Shown: positions 10,258 to 21,209, numbered from the stretch's first letter. The stretch: DNA of 64,000 bases from Nannocystis pusilla (GCF_026626665.1 NZ_JAPNKE010000002.1:910501-974500), one strand, 5' to 3'. A program made the numbers and translations. The notes: generated from the sequence alone by a model not told the origin.

Positions 10258-12543
10258 TCACTGCACCGTGAAGGTCGGCGAGGTGCCCGAGATCGGGGTG
10301 TAGGTGCCGATGAGCGACCTGGCGTCGCCGTTGTAGACGATCCGGTAGGTGCCGGGCACGACGTCGTCCGGGAGCTTCCACTCGACGTCGACCTCGGAGG
10401 TCGGGCTCAGCGGGCCGCCGGTGCGGCGCCAGCGGAACCGCGTCTCGGGGTCCCAGTCGCGGGCGACGACCGTCCACGCGCCGCCGTCGTCGCGCTGGAC
10501 CTCGAGGTAGCCGGTGCCGGTGCGCAGGTCGTTGCGAGGGTGCGCGCCGCGGAAGGTCACCTTGACCAGGTCGCCGGGGCCGGCGCTGGCCGGCGGAGGC
10601 GCGACGACGTCGCCGAACTTCTCGGAGAGGCACAGGATGGCGTCGAGCAGGGCGCACGGCGAGTCGGCGACGACGCCGGGGACGTTGACGATCTGGTCGT
10701 CGCTGAGGTCGAGCGGGGTCCCCTTGTGCGGCGCCTGGACGCCGTCGCGCAGCGCCTCGGCGACCTGCGAGAACTCCTGCTGCCAGGCGGCCAGGGTCCA
10801 CGGGCCGAACTGCGTAAACGCGCCCTCGTAGTGCTGGATCGCGTACTCCTCGCGCGTGGTGACGTAGCTCGAGTAGCCGTTCGACAGGCCGGCGATCACC
10901 GCCCGCGTGACGCCCGTACCCTCGAGCGCGGCGAGGACGGTGTTGCGCAGGCGGCGGCCGGAGATCGTGGTGACCTCGAACGGGGCGGGGAGGATGGCGA
11001 GGCCGCCGAGGCGCAGCACCTGGGCCGGCAAGATCGTCGGTGACCACGGATACGGGAGCATGCGCCCGACGGGCAGCAGGATGGTCTTCTCCTCGTGACA
11101 CGCCTGGTCCTCGGGCACGAGGGTGACCTTGGGCAGGTCGCCGTAGACGATGCCCTCCTCGATGAAGGCGACCGCGACGCCGTCCTCGGCGCCGGCGGCG
11201 ATCGAGAAGCCGATCGCGGCGTGGCAGGTGGTGTGCTCGTCCTCGCCGGTGAACTCGGGGCCGACGGTGACGTTCTCCATGTCGATGAAGGCGAGCCGGC
11301 CGGCGGCCGGTCCGCGCAGGTGCTCGCCGGCCTCGTCGAACAGCTCGAGCGCGCGCTCGTACTGCCAGGTGCCGTGGACGACGGCGTTGCCGAGGTCGTC
11401 GCAGTCGGGGTCGGGGCTGTCGTCGCACGGGCGCACGACGGTGTTCTTCGGCTCGCCGACGACGACCTCGCTCGGCGAGACGTCGCCGGCGTCGCTCTGG
11501 GCGAAGGCGGCGACGAACGGATTCGGCGCGGTGTAGTCGGCGCCGAAGTGCTTCTCCATGAAGTAGGAGGCGAGGCCCTTGTGATCGCCGCTGACGAGGC
11601 GGTTCTGGTTCGAGACGCTGGTGGCGTGGCTCGAGAACCAGGTCAGCATGCCGATCGGCTGGCCGTCGAGCTCGCCCTCGCCGGTGCGCTCGAATCGCAG
11701 CACCGTCATCGCAGTGTTGGTGTCGCGCATCATCTCGGCCTCGTGGGCGGCGCGCTCGGGGTCGGGGTTCTCGGCGTAGGCCTGCGGGCTGCGGTTCCAG
11801 TTGGCGTCCTGCAGCGGGCCCTGGGCGATCTTGACGACCCCGTGATCGAGGCCGGCGTCGGCGGCGACGATCGCGTCGACGATGCCGGCGACGATGACCT
11901 CGAAGTTGTCGGGGTCGTAGCCGCCGACCGCGAGGTTGAACATGGTGTAGTGCGAGAAGCCGCCGAGGCCGGAGTGGGTGTGCGTGGCCGAGAGGGCGAT
12001 GTTGTCGAAGTCGTAGCGGTCGGCGCCGAGCTTCTCCTTGAGCCGCTTGACGACCTCGAGGTGGACGCCCTGGAACACCTGGCCGAGGTCGGCGCTGACG
12101 AAGGCGATCCGGGTGCCGCTGCACGGGTGCTCGACGACGAAGGCGCGCGCCCACAGCCGCGTGCTGATGCCCTCGGCCTTCTGCTCCGGCATCGAGTAGC
12201 CCATCATCACCAGCTCGGCGGAGGGGCCGGTGATGTCGCGGATCGCCGCGCCGACGCGGTAGTGCGGCGACTGATCGCAGGTGACCTCGCCGCCGGTGGT
12301 AGTGTCGCCGCCGGTCGGCGAGGTGGCGGTGCCCGTCGTGGCGCTGTCGCTGTCGCTGCCGCCGCTGGTGGTCGGCGGAGTCGCGGTGTCGCTCTGGCTG
12401 TCCGAAGAGACAGTCGTGGAGGTGGTCGGCCCGCTCGTGGAGGTGCTGGTGTCGGTGGCCGACGCCCCGGTGGAGGTGCCGGTGTCGTCGCCGCAGGCGG
12501 CGAGCGCGAGGAAGGCGGGCAAGGCGAGGGCAGGACGACGCAT
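10258..12543 (-). CDS. Neutral/alkaline ceramidase, lipoprotein
   Basis: The 761-aa protein hydrolyses the amide bond of ceramide in characterised relatives. A signal peptide ends in LALAAC (about residue 17), followed by about 75 residues of Thr/Ser/Asp linker, so it is predicted to be a surface lipoprotein. The catalytic domain has HYRVGAAIRDITGPSAELVM, the metal-binding ALSATHTHSGLGG, WFSSHATSVSNQNRLVSGDH, and AQSDAGDVSPSE, whose GDVSP Ser is the family nucleophile. The C-terminal 100 residues (VKVTFRGAHPRN to the end) form the usual immunoglobulin-like domain. Start ATG 12543 is chosen because it gives a complete lipoprotein signal. A secreted ceramidase fits a predator that degrades lipids of its prey; that role is inference. 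Confidence 0.88.
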   Translation of the reverse strand: MRRPALALPAFLALAACGDDTGTSTGASATDTSTSTSGPTTSTTVSSDSQSDTATPPTTSGGSDSDSATTGTATSPTGGDTTTGGEVTCDQSPHYRVGAAIRDITGPSAELVMMGYSMPEQKAEGISTRLWARAFVVEHPCSGTRIAFVSADLGQVFQGVHLEVVKRLKEKLGADRYDFDNIALSATHTHSGLGGFSHYTMFNLAVGGYDPDNFEVIVAGIVDAIVAADAGLDHGVVKIAQGPLQDANWNRSPQAYAENPDPERAAHEAEMMRDTNTAMTVLRFERTGEGELDGQPIGMLTWFSSHATSVSNQNRLVSGDHKGLASYFMEKHFGADYTAPNPFVAAFAQSDAGDVSPSEVVVGEPKNTVVRPCDDSPDPDCDDLGNAVVHGTWQYERALELFDEAGEHLRGPAAGRLAFIDMENVTVGPEFTGEDEHTTCHAAIGFSIAAGAEDGVAVAFIEEGIVYGDLPKVTLVPEDQACHEEKTILLPVGRMLPYPWSPTILPAQVLRLGGLAILPAPFEVTTISGRRLRNTVLAALEGTGVTRAVIAGLSNGYSSYVTTREEYAIQHYEGAFTQFGPWTLAAWQQEFSQVAEALRDGVQAPHKGTPLDLSDDQIVNVPGVVADSPCALLDAILCLSEKFGDVVAPPPASAGPGDLVKVTFRGAHPRNDLRTGTGYLEVQRDDGGAWTVVARDWDPETRFRWRRTGGPLSPTSEVDVEWKLPDDVVPGTYRIVYNGDARSLIGTYTPISGTSPTFTVQ

Positions 12544-12604
12544 CCCGGCATGGTACAGCGCGCGCGGGACGGTGCCGAGTGAGGTCCCGCGGCCTCGGCC
12601 GACC

Positions 12605-13030
12605 TCAGGCGAGCTCGGGCCACGGGCTGGCCAGCTCGGGCAGCACGACGCCGCTCTTGCCGGCCTGGGCCCGCGCATAGGCGATGGCCTCGGACCATGT
12701 CCCGCAGACCAGATAAGGGCACGGCATCGGCCGGATCAGGAAGATCGCCGCCAGCGCGAAGCGAAAGCCGGTCGACTGGCTGATCATGGCGACGCCCATG
12801 CAGTAGCGGCGGGTGGTCTCCTCGGTGTCCTTGATCCACCGGCCCATCCGCTCGGTGTGCGCCGCACCGCGAGCGTACCGGCGCATCCACACGATGCCGA
12901 CGTAGGGCTGCCGGCGGGCGTGGATCTCGGACATGCGATCGATGTACTGCTCGACCTCGTCCAGACTCTGCTCGCCGTCGAACCGGGACAGCGCGAGCGG
13001 CACGTGCGAGAGGTCGAGGGTGATCGCCAT
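12605..13030 (-). CDS. Conserved small protein, possible STAS-like fold
   Basis: The 141-aa protein has a strand-helix pattern (LSHVPLALSRFDGEQSLDEV, then YVGIVWMRRYARG, a basic helix, then a hydrophobic FRFALAAIFLIRPMPCPYLV). This resembles a family of single-domain myxobacterial proteins with a distant STAS/SpoIIAA-like topology; I recognise the pattern but not a function. An in-frame ATG five codons upstream (13045) is an alternative start. No signal peptide or membrane helix is certain. It lies 61 nt upstream of the ceramidase gene on the same strand. Confidence 0.5.
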   Translation of the reverse strand: MAITLDLSHVPLALSRFDGEQSLDEVEQYIDRMSEIHARRQPYVGIVWMRRYARGAAHTERMGRWIKDTEETTRRYCMGVAMISQSTGFRFALAAIFLIRPMPCPYLVCGTWSEAIAYARAQAGKSGVVLPELASPWPELA

Positions 13031-13677
13031 GACGACTGCCCACATTGTACGCGGGAGGGGCCTGGCGCGCCCGCGATCGCGGTGGCTCGCGTGGTCGCGT
13101 GGCGCGAATGTTTTGCCTCGCGCGAGGCCTGGCGGACTCTCGTCCGCCGGGCGCGGGCCGGCGTCGGGGCTTCGACGAGGGCCCGGCGGAGCGTTCGCTC
13201 CAGCGCCGATGCGGACGGGCGTTGCGTCGCGCAGGCGACGCTGAGACGTTGCCCGGAATAGAGGAGGCGGTGCTCGGAGATCTGCGAAGTTGTTTCCTCG
13301 GTCGCTCGAGGCGCCGAGGACGGGCATCGAGCTTGTCGATGGGACATGTCTTGAAAGACAGATGAATCGAGCGCCGCGCTCGCTGAGCTGATCGTGCATG
13401 AGGTCGAGCAGGACGAACCTCGGCCCGCACGATGGGCGCGAGCTCGTCGGGGGGCGAGGGCCGGCGCGACCTGACCGAACAGACAGCCGGCGAGGCCGCC
13501 GGGTGCGGTGGGCGCGGCGACTCGCGGCGAGCTCACGTCGGGGGCGCAGAAGGATGCCGCAGAGCTTCATGGGTCCTTCCGGCGAGCTCGACCGTGGCGG
13601 CGCGGCCGGACGAGGAAAACGCCGCGGTCGCTGGCGCGACCGGGCGATGGCGTCCATGTACTCCGCGGAGGCCCGCG
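13031..13677. other. Divergent intergenic region with hairpin element
   Basis: About 650 bp with no convincing gene; the open frames are Arg-rich shadows. A copy of the dispersed element lies at 13341-13361 (ACATGTC, TTGAAA, GACAG). No strong sigma70-like promoter was picked out by eye. Confidence 0.4.
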
Positions 13678-14561
13678 ATGGAGAATTCGAGCTCATGCGT
13701 GCGAGGCGCAGATACGGTCTGCGCGCAAAATGTCGGGCAGCGCGAGCGCGCTGCCTCGCTGCTGGCAGGGGCCTGGATGGTCGCGTGGGGGCTGGTGCGG
13801 GCGCGCCGATGGCCGCTTTCGCTGGTCGTCGCGCTGGCCGGAGGCTCCTTGATGCGCCGCGGCGTGACCGGTCAGAGCGTGTTCTACCGGGCGATGCAGA
13901 TCGACACCGAGCGCCGCGGCGCGCCGTATCCCGGCGTCGATCCCGGGCGCGCCGTGGTGGCCGAGTCCGCGGTGACGATCGATCGGCCCGCCGGCGAGGT
14001 GTATTCGTTCTGGCGCCGTTTCCAGAACCTGCCCCATTCATGGCCGACGTGAACCGCGTGTCGCGGCTCGACCGCGGCGGCTGGAGCTGGTTGGCCGAGG
14101 GGCCGTTCGGGCGACCCGTCGAGGTCGAGGTCGAGGTGACGCAAGACATCGAGCGTCAGCGGATCGCGTGGCGCTCGCGTGAAGGCGCCGCACGGCCCTG
14201 CGAGGGCTGCGTCGAGTTCCGAGCGACGTCGTCGGGCGGCACCGAGGTGTGGGTGCGCCTGTATCAGGAGCCGGTGGCCGGCGAGCTCGGGGCGTGGGTC
14301 GCGCGCTTCATCGGTCGTGACCCCCAGCGGGCGCTGGGCCGCGACCTCGCGCGACTGAAGCAGATCCTCGAGTGGCGCAGCGATCGCGCGAGCGAGCAGG
14401 CCGATGTCGGCGAGGGGACGGGCGAGTGGAAGTCCCCGGAGCCCGCGCTCGCGCAGTCGCGCCAGCGGGTCGACGAGGAGCGCCGCGCGTCGTTCCAGGA
14501 CCGCGTCGACTTCGAGTCCGACGAGTCGTTCCCGGCCAGCGACCCGCCGGCACGGTACTGA
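13678..14561 (+). CDS. DUF2892 membrane anchor plus SRPBCC (polyketide cyclase-like) protein, frame break
   Basis: After repair this is about 294 aa. Residues 25-70 (SLLAGAWMVAWGLVRARRW, then LSLVVALAGGSLMRRG) resemble the DUF2892/YgaP-type membrane hairpin. The rest (VTIDRPAGEVYSFWRRFQNL, MADVNRVSRLDRGGWSWLAE, VEVEVTQDIERQRIAWRS) is an SRPBCC/cyclase-dehydrase domain that binds a hydrophobic ligand. The C-terminus ends in FPASDPPARY, a tail seen in several unrelated myxobacterial proteins. The frame changes near 14038 (NLPH to FMADV); one added base restores it. The start is ATG 13678 because upstream in-frame sequence is unlike protein. The ligand is unknown. Confidence 0.65.
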
Positions 14562-15085
14562 GGTCGTGAGCTCCGGCCGGGTGACGGCCGGATTCGCCGA
14601 GGTCGAGACGCATGTTGCGCCTCGACCTTCGGCGTTCGTGGCTTCGTGCGCTGCGCCCGTGGACGGATGCGATACCTCGGGGCCGCGGCGATGCAGTATG
14701 TGTCCCCAAGGACATGGCGTAAAAGACATGCTGGACGCGTGCGACGGTTGAGCGTGCGGACCTTTCGCCGTCCTGGATGGAGCCGCGCGAGGTCGAGCTT
14801 CAGTCATGCGCCCCTTGCCTCGGCGGCTGGCGTGGCCTGTGGGAGCGCGGCCGGTCCGGGGCCGGCTCGCCGATCGCCGTCCCGTGACGGCGCTCCTCGT
14901 ACGCCCCGACCCGGAGGCGAGCGAGACGGTGTTCGATTCGGAACGGCGGTCATGGGGCGACCGGCGCCCGCGGTAGGCCGGGCGCGAGGGCGCGCGCCGA
15001 AGTGCGGTGATTGAGCCGGCCGGTCGGCGAGGGCCGACTCGGAGCTGTGATGATTGCGATGAGTCGCGATTCTCATGCACTGTGC
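14562..15085. other. Intergenic region
   Basis: No gene is supported. A hairpin of the dispersed family lies at 14701-14714 (TGTCC, CCAA, GGACA), about 140 nt after the SRPBCC gene stop, followed by a partial copy (AGACATGC) at 14724-14731. Towards 15040 the sequence becomes noticeably richer in A+T than its surroundings. Confidence 0.4.
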
Positions 15086-15115
15086 TTGACAGGGCCGTCG
15101 CGTGACTGGTAGTGT
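15086..15115 (+). promoter_or_regulatory. Sigma70-like promoter for the 55-aa ORF
   Basis: A perfect -35 TTGACA (15086-15091) is separated by 18 nt from a -10-like TAGTGT (15110-15115). Transcription would begin near 15122, about 20 nt before the ATG at 15141. A perfect TTGACA is rare in this GC-rich window. Confidence 0.5.
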
Positions 15116-15140
15116 TGCGGGCATTCATGAGGTAGGCGCC

Positions 15141-15308
15141 ATGCGTTCCGTCCACGACATCCTTCCCTGCACGATCCCCCAGAATCCCACAGCCGAACCG
15201 ATGATCCCGGCGGTGGAGCTCTCGGCGGGTCTTGCAGCCGATCGGCAGGCCGGTCGCGCGGGATGGCATGGACGCGGTTTCCAGCGCTTCCTCGCGTATC
15301 TGGCCTGA
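15141..15308 (+). CDS. Small ORF of 55 aa, unknown
   Basis: This short frame (start MRSVHDILPCTIPQNPTAEP, end GFQRFLAYLA) has more support than most short frames here. A ribosome site GAGGT lies 8 nt before the ATG and a TTGACA promoter sits about 50 nt upstream. Codon use is less GC3-extreme than its neighbours. No domain, signal peptide or membrane segment is recognised. A peptide with an acidic-to-basic gradient and an aromatic C-terminus could be a precursor peptide or toxin, but no modifying enzyme is adjacent, so no function is claimed. It lies upstream of two tRNA genes. Confidence 0.4.
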   Translation: MRSVHDILPCTIPQNPTAEPMIPAVELSAGLAADRQAGRAGWHGRGFQRFLAYLA

Positions 15309-15334
15309 AGCACCGCCGCTGCGCGTCCGGCTCC

Positions 15335-15394
15335 GAGCCCGAGCCTGAGCCCGAGCCCGAGCCCGAGCCTGAGCCCGAGCCTGAGCCCGAGCCT
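15335..15394. repeat. Hexanucleotide tandem repeat, ten units GAGCCC/GAGCCT
   Basis: Ten uninterrupted 6-bp units alternate between GAGCCC and GAGCCT. The tract starts 26 nt after the 55-aa ORF stop and is outside any credible gene. It is a likely length-variable locus. Confidence 0.9.
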
Positions 15395-15496
15395 GAGGCA
15401 TCGGTCGGCGTGTCCGACCGCGCTCCGACTTCCCGGTAGGGATGTTCGCAGCGTTCGACGGGTCGCCCGATTGCGGGTGACGCGGCGAATGCAGCG

Positions 15497-15516
15497 ACAT
15501 GTCCGTTCGGGCATGT
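15497..15516. repeat. Hairpin element upstream of the tRNA pair
   Basis: ACATGTCC pairs with GGGCATGT across GTTC: an 8-bp stem with one T-G pair, of the window-wide family. It lies 110 nt before the first tRNA gene. Confidence 0.65.
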
Positions 15517-15626
15517 TGGCAATGCGATCGGGAGAATGATCGGCCGCTGCGAATCGACGGATCGTCGGTGGGCGACGGTCGTTCGCCGGCGCGGGTGCGT
15601 GGCGGTGCGGTGACGCATCGGACAAT

Positions 15627-15699
15627 GGGGTCGTAGCTCAGTCGGGAGAGCGCCTGCTTCGCAAGCAGGAGGTCGTCGGTTCGAGTCCGACCTTCTCCA
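15627..15699 (+). tRNA. tRNA-Ala (anticodon CGC)
   Basis: A 73-nt cloverleaf: D stem GCTC/GAGC, anticodon stem CCTGC/GCAGG with loop TTCGCAA (anticodon CGC at 15660-15662), T stem GTCGG/CCGAC with TTCGAGT. The acceptor GGGGTCG pairs with CTTCTCC and keeps the G3-U70 wobble that identifies alanine tRNA, with discriminator A. Pairs 5-68 (T-T) and 6-67 (C-T) do not match. CCA is not encoded. Confidence 0.85.
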
Positions 15700-15722
15700 T
15701 CGAGACATCGTGTTTTTGTTCC

Positions 15723-15795
15723 GGGCTTGTAGCTCAGCCGGGAGAGCGCCGCGCTGGCAGCGCGGAGGTCGCGGGTTCGAACCCCGCCTTGTCCA
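15723..15795 (+). tRNA. tRNA-Ala (anticodon GGC)
   Basis: A 73-nt cloverleaf 23 nt after the first tRNA: anticodon stem CCGCG/CGCGG with loop CTGGCAG (anticodon GGC at 15756-15758), T stem GCGGG/CCCGC with TTCGAAC. The acceptor GGGCTTG pairs with CTTGTCC, again with G3-U70 and discriminator A. Positions 5-68 and 6-67 are both T-T mismatches, the same places as in the neighbouring tRNA. CCA is not encoded. The 70-aa ORF starts 15 nt downstream. Confidence 0.85.
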
Positions 15796-15809
15796 CTGAG
15801 GAGGTGAGT

Positions 15810-16022
15810 ATGCGAACGATCGAGGCCAACTTGAACGACCGGACTCTGGATCATTGCATCCGGATCCCCTTGACCGAGCACCGGCTCGGCGAGCTGTGCA
15901 TCCGCGCGGGTGACCGCGTCCGTCTCACGGGCGAGGACATGGAGGTCGAGGCGAGGGTCGAGTTCCGCGCGAGCGAGGTGGTGGCCGTGCCGACGTGGAG
16001 CACGCTCATCTACGTCGATTGA
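15810..16022 (+). CDS. 70-aa protein of unknown function
   Basis: The frame starts at ATG 15810 with a strong ribosome site (GAGGAGGTGAGT) whose purine run sits 6-8 nt upstream; earlier in-frame codons overlap the tRNA and are rejected. The product begins MRTIEANLNDRTLDHCIRIP and contains LGELCIRAGDRVRLTGEDME, a small beta-rich pattern resembling SH3-like or KOW folds, without a confident match. It has two Cys and no export signal. It lies 45 nt upstream of the HNH nuclease and probably shares its transcript, which ends at the terminator at 16509. Confidence 0.6.
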   Translation: MRTIEANLNDRTLDHCIRIPLTEHRLGELCIRAGDRVRLTGEDMEVEARVEFRASEVVAVPTWSTLIYVD

Positions 16023-16067
16023 GATCCACGGCGATGAAAGCCGAGCGGTGAGAGGGGGAGGAGAGCC

Positions 16068-16490
16068 ATGCAGTCGCTGATCAAGAACCACTACGACACC
16101 TTGTGTACCCGCCCGGAGCGGGGCCCCGATTTCTACCTGGCGCGGCACCTCCGTCGGAGGGCGCTGCGCAAGGGTGACGGGCGTCTGGGCCGGTTCCGGG
16201 ACATGAGCAAGTTCGTCAAGGCGTCCGTCGCCGACGTGATTCGAGGCCGGCTCGACCCGTGCTTCACGCGAGAGTTCCGCTTCTACGAGTGGAACGTGCT
16301 GATCTTCTGCGCGTACTGCAACGCGCGGTTGACCCGGCGCAACGTGACGCGGGACCACGTGATCCCGCGCTCGCGCGGCGGGAGCAACGAGCCGGACAAC
16401 CTGGTGCCGTGCTGCCGGCCGTGCAACGCGCGCAAGAGCAACAAGCCGCTGTGGAAGTTCTTGCTCGAGCGCGAGCTGCAGGTGGCGTGA
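16068..16490 (+). CDS. HNH endonuclease
   Basis: This 140-aa protein has a basic helical N-terminus and a C-terminal HNH fold with zinc-binding Cys pairs: CAYC (about residues 82-85), then VTRDHVIPRSRGGSNEPDNL with the DH and N of the HNH motif, then CCRPCNARK. HNH proteins nick or cut DNA; free-standing ones occur in restriction, phage packaging and mobile elements. A ribosome site (GAGAGGGGGAGGAGAGCC) precedes the ATG. It follows the tRNA-Ala pair and the 70-aa ORF. No integrase, intron or methylase is adjacent, so its role is open. Confidence 0.85.
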   Translation: MQSLIKNHYDTLCTRPERGPDFYLARHLRRRALRKGDGRLGRFRDMSKFVKASVADVIRGRLDPCFTREFRFYEWNVLIFCAYCNARLTRRNVTRDHVIPRSRGGSNEPDNLVPCCRPCNARKSNKPLWKFLLERELQVA

Positions 16491-16508
16491 ATGAGCAGCC
16501 GCGAGGGT

Positions 16509-16547
16509 GAGCGGGCGGAGGCGATGCTTCCGCCCGCTCTTGTTTTG
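16509..16547 (+). terminator. Rho-independent terminator after the HNH gene
   Basis: GAGCGGGCGGA pairs with TCCGCCCGCTC across a short loop (GGCGATGCT) and is followed by TTGTTTT. It begins 18 nt after the HNH stop and would end the tRNA-downstream transcript. Confidence 0.85.
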
Positions 16548-16602
16548 ATGAGGAGCGCCTACGACCGAGGGGCCGTGCTCGCCGGCGAGGTCGTAGCGAG
16601 GC

Positions 16603-16755
16603 ACGGGCGCCGCTCGGTGCCACACGGGCGCCGCACGGGCCCCGCACGGGCACCGCTCGGTGCCGCACGGGCGCTGTACGGGCGCCGCTCGGGTGCCCAC
16701 GGGCGCCGCTCGGGTGCCGCACGGGTCCCGCACGGATGCCGCACGGCCGCCGTGA
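16603..16755. repeat. Imperfect tandem repeat of about 11-12 bp
   Basis: Roughly a dozen degenerate copies of units like CGGGCGCCGCTC and CGGGTGCCGCA fill this stretch between the HNH terminator and the end of recA. Similar frames open on both strands, which is why long Ala/Pro/Arg shadow frames appear here. No protein is supported. Confidence 0.75.
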
Positions 16756-16850
16756 GGAGGCCGCGAGGGGGCCACGAGGGGCCGTGAGGACGCGCGAGGT
16801 GCCGCGAGGATGCGGCGAGGCTCGAGCTGGGCGCGAGGAGTTCGCCGCGT

Positions 16851-17921
<1,071 letters not shown>

Positions 17922-18596
17922 GCCGCTCGTCCTTGCGGGCGACATGCTCACGCTCGCTCGCAAGAGTTGCGAGCACTTGAGGTCATGGCCTTCGGGACAT
18001 GGCCCATCGGTTGGACAGTCGCGGGCTCCGCTGTCCCGCGGGCTGGCCGGGCTAATTACGGCTTCCGTCCGTGGGTTTTAGCGCTGGTTCTCGGGCGATC
18101 TTCGCGGCGGCTTTCCTGAGCTGTCCGAAAGGTCTGGCGCGGATCGCGGTTGGTAGTTTCAGGTCGGGGATTGTCCCCGCAGGTCTCCGTCCGGTCCGCC
18201 GCTCCGCGACGGTGCAAACCGCGGAGGAACCGCGTCTACCAGGGTCCCGGAGCCCCCAGAACGCTACTGGCAGGTGGCGTGCAGACCTGTCCCGAACGGG
18301 GTCGCGATGCCCAGGATTTCACCGCCTTTTCGCGTGTTCCTCGATTGTGTGCGACAACCGGACGGCCCTGTTGGGTGTTGCAACGCCCGCAGGGTGGGTT
18401 CCCAGCCGGGGCCCCGGTGTGCCATAAACGGCAGAGCCGAGGGCGAAGCCCTCGTGGTGAGTTGCCCGACCCCCAGTTCCCCATCGCGTGGCCGACTCGA
18501 CGCACAGCACTCGACCCACCGCCTTGCGGTCCCCCACTCCGAGCACGCGCCCGGGTCGCGCGGCGTGTTCCGGTTTCCCTCGAGGAGAGACGACAG
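17922..18596. other. Long divergent region between recA and the OmpA-type gene, possible structured leader
   Basis: About 675 bp without a credible gene. Near recA a copy of GGCCTTCGGGACATGGCC forms a small hairpin (17987-18003). Between 18180 and 18460 the sequence is less GC3-biased and rich in short inverted pairs, including CGAGGGC-GAA-GCCCTCG at 18438-18454. This could be a structured 5' leader of the OmpA-type mRNA or an independent small RNA. I could not match it to RNase P RNA, tmRNA, SRP RNA or 6S RNA. A ribosome site CGAGGAGAG lies just before 18597. Confidence 0.35.
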
Positions 18597-20165
<1,569 letters not shown>

Positions 20166-20174
20166 TCGTGGCGC

Positions 20175-20234
20175 GCCGACCCTCGGTCGGCGTGGAAGAG
20201 AAGGCCGCCCCGAGCTCGCTCGCGGCGGCCTTCG
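20175..20234 (+). terminator. Double hairpin after the OmpA-type gene
   Basis: GCCGACC-CTC-GGTCGGC (20175-20191) is followed by AAGGCCGCC pairing with GGCGGCCTT (20201-20232). The second stem is followed by CGCCGTTGTT, a poor T-tract. The first begins 10 nt after the stop. Termination is likely but not certain. Confidence 0.6.
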
Positions 20235-20556
20235 CCGTTGTTCGGGGCCGCCGCGGCGGTGAGCGGGGCGGAGCGAGTGGTAGCGAGGACGCGACGCTGC
20301 TTGCGGCGCGCGCTCGTCACAGCGCGGTGACATGGCGAGCGAGGCTCGCGGGCAGGGGCGCGCGCGTCGGGCTGCGCTGCGGAAGCCTTCGCGTCGCTGT
20401 CGACGCAGGGGCAGCGACGCGCGGGGCGATGCAGAGAGCCTCGCTCGCGCGCTGGCGCGCTCGGGCGGCAACTTGTCGCGTTGGCGACGCTTCGGTACGA
20501 TTCGCGGCCCTGGCCCCCTCCGCGACAAGCTCCGCGGGCCGACAAGGAGTGCGAAC

Positions 20557-21209
20557 ATGACCCTGAAGACCGTCCTGAGAATCACCCGCAACGTCGGACT
20601 GTGCGCCGCGGTGGCGCTGGTCGCCTGCGACAGCGGCCAGAAGGCCGAGGAGAAGAAGGTCGAGGAGAAGAAGGTCGAGGCCAAGGCCGACGACGCGAAG
20701 GCGGCAGCGGACGCGAAGGCGGCAGCGGACGCGAAGGCGGCGGCGGACGCGAAGGCGGCCGAGGACGCGAAGGCGGCGGCGGACGCGAAGGCGGCCGAGG
20801 ACGCGAAGGCGGCCGAGGGCACCCGCCCGCGGGCGACGCGAAGGCGCCGGAGGGCGAGGCGAAGGCCCCCGAGGGCGACGCGAAGGCGCCCGCGACCGAC
20901 GCGAAGAAGACCGAGCCGAAGAAGACCGAGCCGAAGAAGGCGGAGGACACCTCGGCGAAGATCGACGCGAAGTCGATCTACGACGCCAAGTGCAAGGTCT
21001 GCCACGCGATCGACGGCAAGGGCGCCGAGGCGCAGAAGAAGAACAACATCCCGGACATGTCCGCGAAGGACTGGCAGGGCAAGCACAGCAAGGCCGCGGT
21101 GGTCAAGGCGATCGCCGACGGCGTCGACGGCACCAAGATGAAGCCGTTCAAGGAGAAGCTGTCGAAGGAAGAGATCGACGCGGTCGCCGCCTACGTCAAG
21201 AAGATGTAG
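20557..21209 (+). CDS. c-type cytochrome lipoprotein with Ala/Lys repeat linker, frame break
   Basis: After repair this is about 217 aa. A lipoprotein signal (VALVACDSG, Cys near residue 21) is followed by an Ala/Asp/Lys linker with a 6-residue period (DAKAAA, about seven copies, an 18-bp DNA repeat at about 20690-20818) and a second linker of KAPEGD and KTEPK units. The C-terminal domain has one heme site, CKVCH, in SIYDAKCKVCHAIDGKGA, and a candidate distal Met ligand in GTKMKPF. It would be a periplasmic, membrane-tethered electron carrier. The frame breaks near 20818 within the repeat; one added base restores it. A strong ribosome site AGGAG lies 7 nt before ATG 20557. The core GGACATGTCC occurs in frame at 21053. 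Confidence 0.85.

Noticed and set aside
16603..16755. CRISPR array between HNH and recA
   Set aside because: Units are contiguous, degenerate and lack spacers.
13884..16775. 963-codon minus-strand open frame
   Set aside because: It runs antisense through the SRPBCC gene, both tRNAs, the HNH gene and a tandem repeat; it is a GC-bias artefact.
18180..18460. Known structural RNA (RNase P, tmRNA, SRP or 6S RNA)
   Set aside because: None of the conserved sequence blocks of these RNAs could be found.
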